A stretch of 64,000 nucleotides of DNA, taken from NCBI RefSeq assembly GCF_024721155.1, contig NZ_JAHVAP010000006.1:186001-250000 (forward strand), read 5' to 3'. Each line of letters begins with the position of its first letter. Position 1 is the stretch's first letter. A program made the position numbers and the translations under genes. Shown piece after piece: positions 48,766 to 58,097 of this stretch. Under the pieces are notes generated by a model. That model ran no database searches. It was not told the DNA's origin and saw nothing but the letters and a program-made list of their open reading frames with translations. Origin of the DNA: Mucilaginibacter phenanthrenivorans (lineage in GTDB: Bacteria > Bacteroidota > Bacteroidia > Sphingobacteriales > Sphingobacteriaceae).

Positions 48766-50319
48766 ATGCAGGATACCACTATATTATGGGCCGATGACGA
48801 GATTGACCTTTTAAAACCCCACGTACTTTTCCTAACAGAAAAAGGCTACAAGCTAACTACCGTTACCAACGGCAATGACGCCGTTGAAGCGTTCAAAAAT
48901 AACCATTTCGATCTTGTTTTTTTAGATGAAAATATGCCGGGCTTAACCGGGCTGGAAACATTGTCGCAGATTAAGAATATCAATAACGATGTCCCTATTG
49001 TGCTGATCACCAAGAACGAGGAAGAATACCTGATGGAAGACGCCATTGGCTCCAAGATTGATGATTACCTGATCAAGCCGGTAAACCCGAAACAGATCCA
49101 GCTTACCATCAAAAAGCTTACTGAAAATAAACGGCTGGTTACCGAAAAAACCACAATGGCCTACCAGCAGGATTTTCGCAACCTGGGCATGACCCTGAAT
49201 GATAACCTGAGCTACCAGGAATGGGTTGATGTTTATAAAAAATTAATTTACTGGGAACTGGAACTGGAGCAACTGGAAGATGCCGGAATGCACGAGATCC
49301 TTACCCTGCAAAAGGCCGAGGCCAATGTTCAATTCTGTAAGTTTATTGAGCGCAATTATTTACGCTGGTTAAAGGAGCCTGAGAACGCGCCTATCAACTC
49401 CTCACAGCTATTAAAAAAGAAAGTATTCCCATTGCTTGACGGTAAAGGGCCGGTATTTTTTATATTGATAGATAATTTAAGGTACGATCAGTTTAAGATC
49501 ATCAATCCTATTTTAACCGAATATTTCAGGCTGGAAGAGGAAGATGCATATTATAGTATTTTACCTACAGCTACACAATATGCGCGTAACTCCATCTTCT
49601 CGGGCTTGATGCCATTGGATATGGAGAAACGTTATCCTGAAATGTGGCAAAACGACGAAGACGAGGGTGGAAAGAACTTATTTGAAGGAAGCTTTTTAAC
49701 CGACCAGTTAAAACGGGTACTACGCAGGGATATTAAGCACTCCTATCATAAGATCTTAAACATTGATGAGGGTCGTGCCTTGAATGAGTCGGTTAGCAAC
49801 CTGATGCAAAATGAACTGAATGTGGTGGTTTACAACTTTGTTGATATGCTGTCGCATGCCCGTACCGACATGCAAATGATCCGCGAACTGGCGAGTGATG
49901 ATGCTGCTTACCGTTCATTAACCCTATCCTGGTTTGAGCATTCGCCATTATTCGACCTGCTTAAATTCTTAGCTGCAAAACAGGTACGTGTTGTTATCAC
50001 TACCGACCACGGTACCATCAGAGTTAAAAACCCAAGTAAAATTGTGGGCGACAGGAACACCAATACCAACCTGCGGTACAAACAAGGCAAAAATCTTAAT
50101 TTTAACCCGAAGGAAGTATTCCACGTACGTAACCCACACGATGCCATGCTGCCCAAGCTGCATGTGAGTTCCAGCTTTGTATTCGCCAAGGAAGACAGCT
50201 ATTTTGTTTATCCGAACAATTACAATCACTTCGTTAATTTCTATAATGAGACCTTCCAGCATGGGGGCATTTCGTTAGAGGAAGTGTTAATACCGATCGC
50301 GGTTTACGGGCCTAAGTAA
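48766..50319 (+). CDS. porX: PorX: response regulator with PglZ/alkaline-phosphatase-like domain
   Basis: 517 aa. N-terminal receiver domain: ILWADDEIDLLKPHV, phospho-acceptor D54 in LVFLDENMPG, and the switch Lys in DDYLIKPVNP. Then a linker and a PglZ-type hydrolase domain: PVFFILIDNLRYDQF, LPTATQYARNSIFSGLMP, VVYNFVDMLSHART and VVITTDHGTIRVKNP, the metal-binding Asp/Thr/His set of the alkaline-phosphatase superfamily. This is the type IX secretion regulator that works with PorY; in Porphyromonas it hydrolyses signalling nucleotides and phosphodiesters. Its histidine kinase partner is not in the window. Confidence 0.95.
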   Translation: MQDTTILWADDEIDLLKPHVLFLTEKGYKLTTVTNGNDAVEAFKNNHFDLVFLDENMPGLTGLETLSQIKNINNDVPIVLITKNEEEYLMEDAIGSKIDDYLIKPVNPKQIQLTIKKLTENKRLVTEKTTMAYQQDFRNLGMTLNDNLSYQEWVDVYKKLIYWELELEQLEDAGMHEILTLQKAEANVQFCKFIERNYLRWLKEPENAPINSSQLLKKKVFPLLDGKGPVFFILIDNLRYDQFKIINPILTEYFRLEEEDAYYSILPTATQYARNSIFSGLMPLDMEKRYPEMWQNDEDEGGKNLFEGSFLTDQLKRVLRRDIKHSYHKILNIDEGRALNESVSNLMQNELNVVVYNFVDMLSHARTDMQMIRELASDDAAYRSLTLSWFEHSPLFDLLKFLAAKQVRVVITTDHGTIRVKNPSKIVGDRNTNTNLRYKQGKNLNFNPKEVFHVRNPHDAMLPKLHVSSSFVFAKEDSYFVYPNNYNHFVNFYNETFQHGGISLEEVLIPIAVYGPK

Positions 50320-50345
50320 AAAATATTAAATTTGTACCCTCTCCT

Positions 50346-50436
50346 GTCATTGCGAGGAGGAACGACGAAGCAACCTCGTAACTATTCATGTCCGACATGC
50401 TTACAACGAGGTTGCCGCGCTATCGCTCGCAATGAC
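50346..50436. repeat. Palindromic repeat gtcattgcgag..., family R2 copy 4
   Basis: gtcattgcgaggaggaacga ... tcgctcgcaatgac; inner arms caacctcgt and acgaggttg also pair. It lies between porX and a 75-aa gene, whose longer in-frame start at 50432 falls inside it. Confidence 0.75.
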
Positions 50437-50467
50437 AGAGTTTGATAAGCCCTTCAGATTGATTATC

Positions 50468-50695
50468 ATGAAAAAGCCGAACAAGGAACATCAGAATTTA
50501 GTATTAGCGAAACTTATAGGAATAACAGAAATTCCTGTGACGCATCAAAGTTTGGTATTAACAAGACTTGAAAAAATAAAAGAAAATCCTGAACGACTTT
50601 TGAATTGGGATGAAGTTTCAAATAGCCTAACCCATGACGAACAACTAAATGGTTTCGATGCTAAAAAATTCAACGGCAAATTGAGAGGTAATTAA
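50468..50695 (+). CDS. Small hypothetical protein, antitoxin-like
   Basis: 75 aa: KPNKEHQNLVLAKLIGITEI, then TRLEKIKENPERLLNWDEVSNSLTH. The helix-rich, charged character and NWDEV phrase resemble single addiction-module components, but no toxin gene is adjacent. Start ATG 50468 chosen because the ATG at 50432 lies in a palindromic repeat. It is 51 bp before tsaE. Confidence 0.5.
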   Translation: MKKPNKEHQNLVLAKLIGITEIPVTHQSLVLTRLEKIKENPERLLNWDEVSNSLTHDEQLNGFDAKKFNGKLRGN

Positions 50696-50745
50696 AACGC
50701 TTTAGTTATCCAAAAACACCTTCGTGATGAATTGAATTAATACGT

Positions 50746-51162
50746 ATGCTTTTAACTGCTACCTCCCTTACCCAACTCCCATCCCTTGCATCCGAAATAA
50801 TTTCCTTTGCAAAGGCTAATCGTATTTTTCTTTTTTATGGTGATATGGGTGCCGGAAAAACCACGCTCATTAAATCGTTGTGTGAATGCCTCGGGACTAC
50901 CGAGCCGGTAACCAGCCCAACCTTTTCTATCGTTAATGAATACATCGGCACAAAAAACAGGATTTATCACTTTGATTTCTATCGCCTGAAAAACCAAACG
51001 GAAGCACTTGATATGGGCTATGAAGAATATTTTTATTCAGACGCCTATTGTTTTATTGAGTGGCCGGAGAAGATCCCGGATCTGTTACCCGATCATTATA
51101 TTGAAGTGAAAATTACCACACTTCCCGATAACTCAAGGCAGATAATTATAGCGCAAATTTAA
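50746..51162 (+). CDS. tsaE: tRNA threonylcarbamoyladenosine biosynthesis ATPase TsaE
   Basis: 138 aa. Walker A loop GDMGAGKTTLIKSL is followed by TSPTFSIVNEYI and HFDFYRL, the switch motifs of TsaE, and by IEWPEKIPDLLP. It stimulates the TsaB-TsaD complex in making t6A37 of tRNAs. It is followed by ald; the porX-tsaE-ald order fits a conserved Bacteroidota neighbourhood. Confidence 0.95.
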   Translation: MLLTATSLTQLPSLASEIISFAKANRIFLFYGDMGAGKTTLIKSLCECLGTTEPVTSPTFSIVNEYIGTKNRIYHFDFYRLKNQTEALDMGYEEYFYSDAYCFIEWPEKIPDLLPDHYIEVKITTLPDNSRQIIIAQI

Positions 51163-51215
51163 TTTAAAGATAATTTGTTTTTTCCTTATCTTCATCAGCC
51201 AGAAATTAGCACACA

Positions 51216-52442
51216 ATGAGTTCAGGGAAATATAGTGGGTTTTCGGATATTGCCAGGCAGGCTTTGATGCAGCCACAGGAATCAATGCTCGAGGTAAAGA
51301 ATAAAAAACACAAACTTTACATCGGCATCCCCAAAGAGATCTCCTTCCAGGAAAACAGGATTCCCTTAACACCTTTATCGGTAGCCTTGTTAATTAATAA
51401 CGGGCACGAAGTAATGCTGGAAAGCAACGCCGGGCAGGCCGCTAAATTCTCAGACAAGGATTACAGCGAACAGGGAGCACAAATTGTTTACGATACTAAA
51501 AAGGTATACGAGGCCGACATCATCATAAAAATCGCTCCACCCACATTGGAGGAGATAGAAATGATGAAACCTGGCCAAACGCTGATATCCGCACTGCAAC
51601 TATCATCACTTAAAGCTGAAACGATCCATGCAATGATCAACAAAAAGATCACAGCGCTTTGTTTTGAGCACCTGCGCGATGAAGGAAACTCCCTAAGTGT
51701 GGTACGGGCCATGAGCGAGATTGTAGGCGCTACATCCATACTGATAGCAGCCGAATATTTAAGCAACATTTTTGATGGTAAGGGCCTGATGCTGGGTGGG
51801 ATTACAGGTGTACCACCAACGGAAATTGTAATTTTAGGCGCAGGCACCGTAGGCGAATATGCCGCACGTACTGCCATATCACTAGGCGCAGAAGTGAAGG
51901 TTTTCGATCCATCCATTTATAAGTTGCGCCGGCTACAGAATAATATTGGCAGCCGGGTGTTTACATCGGTTGTACAACCCATCGTGCTTGAAAAAGCAAT
52001 TACCACCTGCGACGTTGCCATTGGAGCAATGCGTGCCGAAGATGGCCGCAGTCCGTGCATAGTTTCGGAGGCCACCGTCAGCAAGATGAAGCCAAACTCA
52101 GTAATCATTGATGTGAGCATTGACCAGGGCGGCTGTTTTGAAACTTCGGAAATAACTAACCACACGCATCCTGTGTTCAGGAAGTATGATGTTATCCATT
52201 ATTGTGTACCTAATATCGCTTCGCGCGTGGCGCGCACTGCAACGTATGCGTTAACCAATATTTTTGCGCCCATACTGCTGGATATTGGTGAACATGGCGG
52301 CCTTAAGGACCTGATCTGGGCAAAGTCAGGGATGCGTGATTCCGTTTATATTTACAAAGGACAATTAACCAACAAACACATTGGCGAGCGCTTTTCAATC
52401 TCCTGTAAAGATCTTGACCTGCTTATCGTTTCGCACCGCTAA
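51216..52442 (+). CDS. ald: Alanine dehydrogenase
   Basis: 408 aa. N-terminal substrate domain (IGIPKEISFQENRIPLTPLSVALLINNGHEVMLESNAG), NAD-binding Rossmann loop GAGTVGEYAART, and conserved KPNSVIIDVSIDQGGCFETSE. It interconverts alanine and pyruvate with NAD(H). A 30-residue N-terminal extension (MSSGKYSGFSDIARQALM) precedes the catalytic part and is typical of the Bacteroidota subgroup. Stop at 52440-52442; the DUF3857 gene starts 9 bp on. Confidence 0.9.
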   Translation: MSSGKYSGFSDIARQALMQPQESMLEVKNKKHKLYIGIPKEISFQENRIPLTPLSVALLINNGHEVMLESNAGQAAKFSDKDYSEQGAQIVYDTKKVYEADIIIKIAPPTLEEIEMMKPGQTLISALQLSSLKAETIHAMINKKITALCFEHLRDEGNSLSVVRAMSEIVGATSILIAAEYLSNIFDGKGLMLGGITGVPPTEIVILGAGTVGEYAARTAISLGAEVKVFDPSIYKLRRLQNNIGSRVFTSVVQPIVLEKAITTCDVAIGAMRAEDGRSPCIVSEATVSKMKPNSVIIDVSIDQGGCFETSEITNHTHPVFRKYDVIHYCVPNIASRVARTATYALTNIFAPILLDIGEHGGLKDLIWAKSGMRDSVYIYKGQLTNKHIGERFSISCKDLDLLIVSHR

Positions 52443-52450
52443 TTTATCAC

Positions 52451-55400
52451 ATGATTAAACCCTATAACCTTTTAAAATCATTTGTTTTTTTGATTTTAAC
52501 ACTATTGTGCAGCAATCTTTATGCACAAACCAACTTACAAAATGCCTGGCAGGCTTTTTTTGACAACAAGCGTGACGATGCCCGTAAATTATTTACCACG
52601 GCAACGCAACAGGATAATGCATCCGCAGCAGAGGGCTACCTGGGGCTGAGTCTGCTGGCACACATGGATAGGCCGTCGTCTGAATCATTTGACAATTTTC
52701 AGAAGTTCTGTTCAAAAAGCAAATATCCGCAGCCATATATTTATGCCTTATGGTCTACCGAGTCGGTTAACCCAACATCGGGCAAAAAAAGACCCGAGGA
52801 ACTGGCCTTTTTTAAATCAGTAGCCGAAAACAAGGACTATGACGGTATGTTGGCAGCCATGGCCAGCGCAATGACAGGCAAACATTTTGAGGCCGGCAAC
52901 CAGTTTGATAAGGCAGACGCTGAATATGCAAAGACCGGCGCACTTGACAAATGGCAGATAGCAGGTGAGTTTGAAAATATTTCAACCAGCGGCTTCGATC
53001 GCAAATATGACCCTATAGATCATCCGGAAGCTGATGCCGTGTTTACAACCAAGCGTGGTGCCAAGATAGGCTGGCATGATGTTACCGATTTGCGGCACGA
53101 CAAATGGGTGGACTTCACTTATTACACCAATTCCGACAACTCCATAATTTATTCGCAAACTTTTGTAAAATCGGAACAGGAGCAGGAAGTGCAATTCCGC
53201 ATAGGCGTTTCCGGCTCGGTGAAGGTATGGGTTAATGATGCCCTGTTGCTGGCTGTTCCCGAAGAACGGAATAATGATCTGGATAGCTACATTCAAAGTG
53301 TAAAATTAAACAAAGGATATAACCGCATCCTTGTACAGATTGGAGAGAGTTACGCTGGTCGGTCGAACTTTTTGGTGAGGCTAACTGATAATAACGGGCA
53401 TCCTATTCCCAACCTTATTAGCGAGGCAAAGGCACAGCCCTACGTTAAGGTTGCCAAAATTGAATCTAAGAAAACGGAGCCCTTTGCAATTACCTATTTT
53501 GAAGACGAAATAAAAAAGTCACCCGATGCTGCGCTTCCGAAGGTGCTCCTGGCAAAGGCATACTTGCGTAACGAGCGTACCTATGAGGCGAGATTACTGA
53601 TTGAAGAGTTAAAAAAGAAATATCCGAACAGCTCCTTTGTAAACGTGATGCTGTATGAAGTATTTAACAAGGAAGACAACCGCACCGGCTCTGAAACCAT
53701 TAAGGAAACCATTAAGAACCTCGACCCTACCCTTCCGGATGCTCTGATCTGGAAATATACCGAGTATAATACCCAAAAGGACTATGACAAGGCAGCGGAT
53801 ATGATCAAACAGATAGAAGCGCAAATGCCAACATTAGGCGCGTTTCTGTACGAGAGCAAAATAAACCTGGCCGGTAAAAATAAAAACCAGGACGAAGTTA
53901 TAAAGCTAGGCGAAGAAGCCTACGCCAAATTTCCCGACAATAAAGATTTTGCTGAATTAAAATATGCAATTGAAAAACAGGTAAGGAAAAATCCGAAGGC
54001 GCTTGATATCCTGCAAACTTACGTCGACAACAATGACAACTACGCCGTGGCCAAGGAACTTTCTGATGCCTATTTCGCTGCGGGCAATGCTCCCGCCGGG
54101 ATAAAGGTATTGCAAGATCAAATTAAAAATAAGCCTTACGGCACTGGCATATACTCAAACCTGGGCAACCAGTATTATAATTTGCAGCAATACGATAAAA
54201 GTGAAGAATGCTATTTAAACTGCATCAGGATTGCCCCTACTATCAGCACCTACTATTCTTCGTTAGGAAAAATTAACGAGATGAGTAATCATAAGGACAA
54301 GGCCATCCTGTACTATCAGAAATGTCTTGAGCTTAACCAAAATGATTATGAATCAATAAAGGCGCTGCGTAAGCTTCAGGATAAAAAAGATGTTTTTAGC
54401 TATTTTAAGGAGCCCGACGTTGACGCAATAATTAAAGCCGCGCCAAAGGCTACCGATTACCCTGATGATAACGTGGTAACGTTAAACGAGGAGGTACAAA
54501 AGGTTGTATACGCACAGGGCGGATCGGAGCAAAAAACATTTATTACTATAAAGGTGCTTAACCAGAAGGGAATAGACAGCTGGAAAGAATATGCCATTGA
54601 TTACGATAAGTGGGAGGACCTGGTAGTTGAAACCGCTGAAGTTATAAAGGCAAATGGCAGCAAGGTGCCTGCTGAAACAAATGACAATAACCTTGTATTC
54701 ACCAATCTTGAAATTGGCGATGTAATAAACATCCGCTACAAAACCAGCAGCTATTCGCAGGGCAAGCTTTCGGGCTATTTCTGGGATTCGTATTATTTTT
54801 CGAGCGGCAGGCCATTTGTGACATCAAAATATTCACTGCTGATCAGTAAAAACCAAAAATTCAACTATAAATTTTCGCAGGCTCCAATTACACCTGTAAA
54901 AACTTCGGTTGATGATTTTGATATGTACGTTTGGCAAAAGGACAAGCAGGAAAGCTTACAGTACGAGGATAAAATGCCGCCGCTTGACGATGTGGCTAAC
55001 ATACTGTACCTAACCTCAATACCCGACTGGAAATTTATATCCGAATGGTATAATGACCTTGCTTCGGCCAAGGCCCGTACCAATTACGAAGTAAAGGAAG
55101 TTGTGCGCGATCTTTTTGGCGGGCAACCAAACCTTACTGCGCTGCAAAAGGTTGAAAAGATCTATAATTATATCACCAAAAACATTTCCTACAGCGAAGT
55201 GTCATTCAGGCAAAGCGGGCTGATCCCGCAAAACCCCGCTGATGTGATCAACACCCGCATTGGGGATTGTAAGGATGTTTCAACCCTTTTTGTTACCATG
55301 TGCAAGGAAGCCGGTATACCTGCACAACTGGTATTGGTGAAAACACACGACAACGGCGTGCTTACCATGCCTTTACCGAGTATCGACTTTAACCATTGTA

Positions 55401-56206
55401 TGGCAAAGGTGGTATTAAATAACCGTGATTATTATATCGAACTTACATCGCAGTACTTGCCTTTCGGCAGTTTGTTTAACAGTTCATTAAACTCTACCAT
55501 GCTTGATATCGGCACTGCGAATATTACCGGCACTACTTACCTTGATCCAACAACCCGCAAGGCCAACAATGTAAAAAGAAATACAACCGTCAACTTCAGG
55601 GACAAGGACATGTTGATTGATGAGAAAACGTATAAAACCGCAGCAATTGCAGGTTCGATGCGCGAATCATTAGGCGACTTGTCAACCAAGGATCAGATTA
55701 AAAACATGAAGGAAGCCCTGGCCTCGATGGATGCCGATAACGAGGTTTCAAAGTTGAAATACCGCTTTATAGAGCGCAAAAACGTTGGCGATACGGTTTA
55801 CATGGACCTGGGCTACGAGTTGAAAAATTACGTGAAAACCATTGGCAGCATTTACATTTTCACGTTGCCATGGTCGGGCAAGGCATCGGCGGGAGATTTG
55901 CAGATCACCTTGCCCAGGTACTCAAACATCGACTTAAGCCAGGTATTCGACGCCGATAATGTAGTTGAAACAATAACTGTGAACCTGGCTCCCGGCAAAA
56001 AAATGGTGGAGGCCATTACCCCGGTGGTGCTTAAGAACGACATTATTGAATACAGCATTATTCCAAAACAAATAGGCAACAAAATAACCATCACACGTAC
56101 TGTTAAGCTATTAAAGGAAGTTGTTCCGGCTGCAAGGGCAGCAGAGTTTAATACCTTCTTTAAAAAGATGGTGGATTCGGATAACAAGGAATTTGCAATG
56201 AAATGA
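52451..56206 (+). CDS. Large TPR/DUF3857/transglutaminase-like exported protein
   Basis: 1251 aa. Signal peptide (VFLILTLLCSNLYAQ), helical TPR-type repeats through about residue 640 (for example YSNLGNQYYNLQQYDKSEECYLNCIRIAP), then a DUF3857 domain, and a transglutaminase-like core with Cys in IGDCKDVSTLFVTMCKEAGIPAQLV, His in DFNHCMAKV and Asp-type segment nearby. Members occur widely in Bacteroidota, and their role is unknown, maybe peptide or envelope processing. The stop overlaps the start of the VanX-like gene by 4 bp, so both are coupled. Confidence 0.88.
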   Translation: MIKPYNLLKSFVFLILTLLCSNLYAQTNLQNAWQAFFDNKRDDARKLFTTATQQDNASAAEGYLGLSLLAHMDRPSSESFDNFQKFCSKSKYPQPYIYALWSTESVNPTSGKKRPEELAFFKSVAENKDYDGMLAAMASAMTGKHFEAGNQFDKADAEYAKTGALDKWQIAGEFENISTSGFDRKYDPIDHPEADAVFTTKRGAKIGWHDVTDLRHDKWVDFTYYTNSDNSIIYSQTFVKSEQEQEVQFRIGVSGSVKVWVNDALLLAVPEERNNDLDSYIQSVKLNKGYNRILVQIGESYAGRSNFLVRLTDNNGHPIPNLISEAKAQPYVKVAKIESKKTEPFAITYFEDEIKKSPDAALPKVLLAKAYLRNERTYEARLLIEELKKKYPNSSFVNVMLYEVFNKEDNRTGSETIKETIKNLDPTLPDALIWKYTEYNTQKDYDKAADMIKQIEAQMPTLGAFLYESKINLAGKNKNQDEVIKLGEEAYAKFPDNKDFAELKYAIEKQVRKNPKALDILQTYVDNNDNYAVAKELSDAYFAAGNAPAGIKVLQDQIKNKPYGTGIYSNLGNQYYNLQQYDKSEECYLNCIRIAPTISTYYSSLGKINEMSNHKDKAILYYQKCLELNQNDYESIKALRKLQDKKDVFSYFKEPDVDAIIKAAPKATDYPDDNVVTLNEEVQKVVYAQGGSEQKTFITIKVLNQKGIDSWKEYAIDYDKWEDLVVETAEVIKANGSKVPAETNDNNLVFTNLEIGDVINIRYKTSSYSQGKLSGYFWDSYYFSSGRPFVTSKYSLLISKNQKFNYKFSQAPITPVKTSVDDFDMYVWQKDKQESLQYEDKMPPLDDVANILYLTSIPDWKFISEWYNDLASAKARTNYEVKEVVRDLFGGQPNLTALQKVEKIYNYITKNISYSEVSFRQSGLIPQNPADVINTRIGDCKDVSTLFVTMCKEAGIPAQLVLVKTHDNGVLTMPLPSIDFNHCMAKVVLNNRDYYIELTSQYLPFGSLFNSSLNSTMLDIGTANITGTTYLDPTTRKANNVKRNTTVNFRDKDMLIDEKTYKTAAIAGSMRESLGDLSTKDQIKNMKEALASMDADNEVSKLKYRFIERKNVGDTVYMDLGYELKNYVKTIGSIYIFTLPWSGKASAGDLQITLPRYSNIDLSQVFDADNVVETITVNLAPGKKMVEAITPVVLKNDIIEYSIIPKQIGNKITITRTVKLLKEVVPAARAAEFNTFFKKMVDSDNKEFAMK

Positions 56207-56889
56207 TAAAAAGCTACTCTAAACTGATTTTCGTTATCCCTCTGCTTTGCGGCCTTAAAGCAGCAAAAGCACAGGACTACAGCAGCATTTTGCACGTTGA
56301 AAACCAGGCGCAGTATTTGGAGGAGGTAAAGGCTGATCCCAATAAAAAATTGGTGGAGATAAAAAAGTATATTCCCGAAATTACCCTTGACATCAGGTAT
56401 GCCACCGCCAATAATTTTATGCACCGCAAAATGTACCAGCAGGCGAGGGCATTTGCCCGGCTGCCGGTAGTTATGGCGCTAAAGGATGTGGAGGCTGATC
56501 TGAAAACCCGCGGGCTTGGCCTTAAAATTTACGATGCCTATCGCCCCTATTCGGTCACGGTAAAGTTTTATAAGGAAACGCCCGACACCAACTTTGTTGC
56601 TGATCCGAAGAAAGGCTCAAAACACAACCGGGGTTGTGCTATCGATCTTGGCCTTATCGATTTAAAAACAGGTAAGGACACGGATATGCCCACCGGTTTT
56701 GATAGCTTTAGCAGGAAGGCCGGAGCAAACTATGCCGAATTACCCAAACAGGAAATTGATAACCGGGAGCTACTAAAAAGTGTAATGGCAGCCCATGGCT
56801 TTAAAGTTATATCGACCGAATGGTGGCACTATGATTATAATGGCTGGCCCAATTACCCCCTGCTCGATATACCGTTTGCTGCCATTTAA
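56203..56889 (+). CDS. D-alanyl-D-alanine dipeptidase (VanX/DdpX-like, M15D)
   Basis: 228 aa. A leader (LIFVIPLLCGLKAAKAQ) gives export. Zinc-site motifs SKHNRGCAIDLGLIDL (His and Asp) and EWWHYDY (catalytic Glu and His) mark an M15D dipeptidase, and YDAYRPYSV matches the family's Arg/Tyr region. It likely recycles D-Ala-D-Ala from cell wall turnover. Overlap with the upstream DUF3857 gene suggests a joint operon. Confidence 0.92.
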   Translation: MIKSYSKLIFVIPLLCGLKAAKAQDYSSILHVENQAQYLEEVKADPNKKLVEIKKYIPEITLDIRYATANNFMHRKMYQQARAFARLPVVMALKDVEADLKTRGLGLKIYDAYRPYSVTVKFYKETPDTNFVADPKKGSKHNRGCAIDLGLIDLKTGKDTDMPTGFDSFSRKAGANYAELPKQEIDNRELLKSVMAAHGFKVISTEWWHYDYNGWPNYPLLDIPFAAI

Positions 56890-56982
56890 TAAGCTTCTTA
56901 AAATTCATACAAACATTTCGGACTGTAAAATATTGTATAATAGATTAATTAAATTTAAGGTGATACAGCATTATACGTTACC

Positions 56983-57987
56983 ATGGCATTTAACTCAAGC
57001 ATGAAGGTCTTCAGCAAAGCATACTTTAAAGAAATCTGGAAAATATTGGTGGCAACCTTTATGGGTTTCATCAATGATAATGGATTAAAACTAAGCGCAT
57101 CCTTGGCTTATTACACCATTTTTTCCATTGCCCCGCTACTCATCCTTATCATTTCAATAGCAGGTTTGGTTTGGGGAGCCGATGCTACATCAGATAAGCT
57201 TTATCCTCAAATACAACATTACGTGGGTCAAACTGCGGCTTTGCAAATCCAGGACATCTTAAAAAAGCTCCAATTGTCGGGCAAGTCGGGCACTGCGGTG
57301 GTTATAGGCGTTGTAACCCTGTTAATTGGGGCCAGCAGTATATTTATCGAGATCCAGGATTCGTTGAATATTATCTGGCGGGTGAAGGCTAAGCCAAAAA
57401 AGGGATGGGTAAAGCTTATTCAAAATCGCTTCATATCGTTTTCGCTAATTATCAGCCTTGGCTTTTTAATGCTGGTATCGCTGGTGTTAAGTGTGATAAT
57501 GACCGCCTTAAGCAGTTGGATAGGCCATTTTCTGCACGCCATTACTACGCTTCTGATAAAGGGAATAAACCTGGGGATTACGTTCATCATAATATCGATA
57601 CTTTTTGGAATAATCTTTAAGTTTTTACCGGACGTAAAGATAAAATGGCGGGATGTACGCACCGGGGCCTTTTTTACAGCAATACTTTTCATGTTGGGCC
57701 AATACGCCATTAATGTATACATCCAATACACAGCAAAAAGCTCAGCTTACGGCGCTGCCGGTTCTATATTGGTGATATTGGTTTGGATCTATTATACAGC
57801 AGCAATACTTTATATAGGTGCCGAATTTACCCAGGTATATGCCGAAGCCATTGGCAGCCATATCGAGCCGGCAGAATATGCAGTGAGCGTACAGCAAACG
57901 GAAGTAATAAGAGATGTTAAGGTACTCCCCGCACAAAACCCTGAACTTAAGGGGAGTTTAAAGCCGGAGGCGAAGGAAAGTTCATAG
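56983..57987 (+). CDS. YihY/BrkB-family inner-membrane protein
   Basis: 334 aa. The UPF0761 core is plain: LSASLAYYTIFSIAPLLILIISIAGLVWG, then GASSIFIEIQDSLNIIWRVKAKPKKGW and GAFFTAILFMLGQYAINVYIQYTAKSSAYGAAGSILVILVWIYYTAAILYIGAEFTQVYAE, about six membrane helices in all. The function of the family is unsettled (once called ribonuclease BN in error). The end …SSSTOP contains the repeat word gttcatag. Alternative ATG at 57001. Confidence 0.9.
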   Translation: MAFNSSMKVFSKAYFKEIWKILVATFMGFINDNGLKLSASLAYYTIFSIAPLLILIISIAGLVWGADATSDKLYPQIQHYVGQTAALQIQDILKKLQLSGKSGTAVVIGVVTLLIGASSIFIEIQDSLNIIWRVKAKPKKGWVKLIQNRFISFSLIISLGFLMLVSLVLSVIMTALSSWIGHFLHAITTLLIKGINLGITFIIISILFGIIFKFLPDVKIKWRDVRTGAFFTAILFMLGQYAINVYIQYTAKSSAYGAAGSILVILVWIYYTAAILYIGAEFTQVYAEAIGSHIEPAEYAVSVQQTEVIRDVKVLPAQNPELKGSLKPEAKESS

Positions 57988-58097
57988 TTGATGGTTCATA
58001 GTTCATAGAAAAAAAGGCACCGTGCCCGGTACTGAACTGAATTTCCAAATAAACTGATGCTCTTGTTCCGGCTATGAACCATGAACTATCAACTAAT
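57980..58097. repeat. Hairpin of degenerate words spanning both convergent stop codons (K)
   Basis: Left arm gttcatagttgatggttcat / agttcatag; right arm ctatgaacc / atgaactatcaactaatag. The left arm holds the TAG of the YihY gene and the right arm holds the TAG of dacB. Confidence 0.7.
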
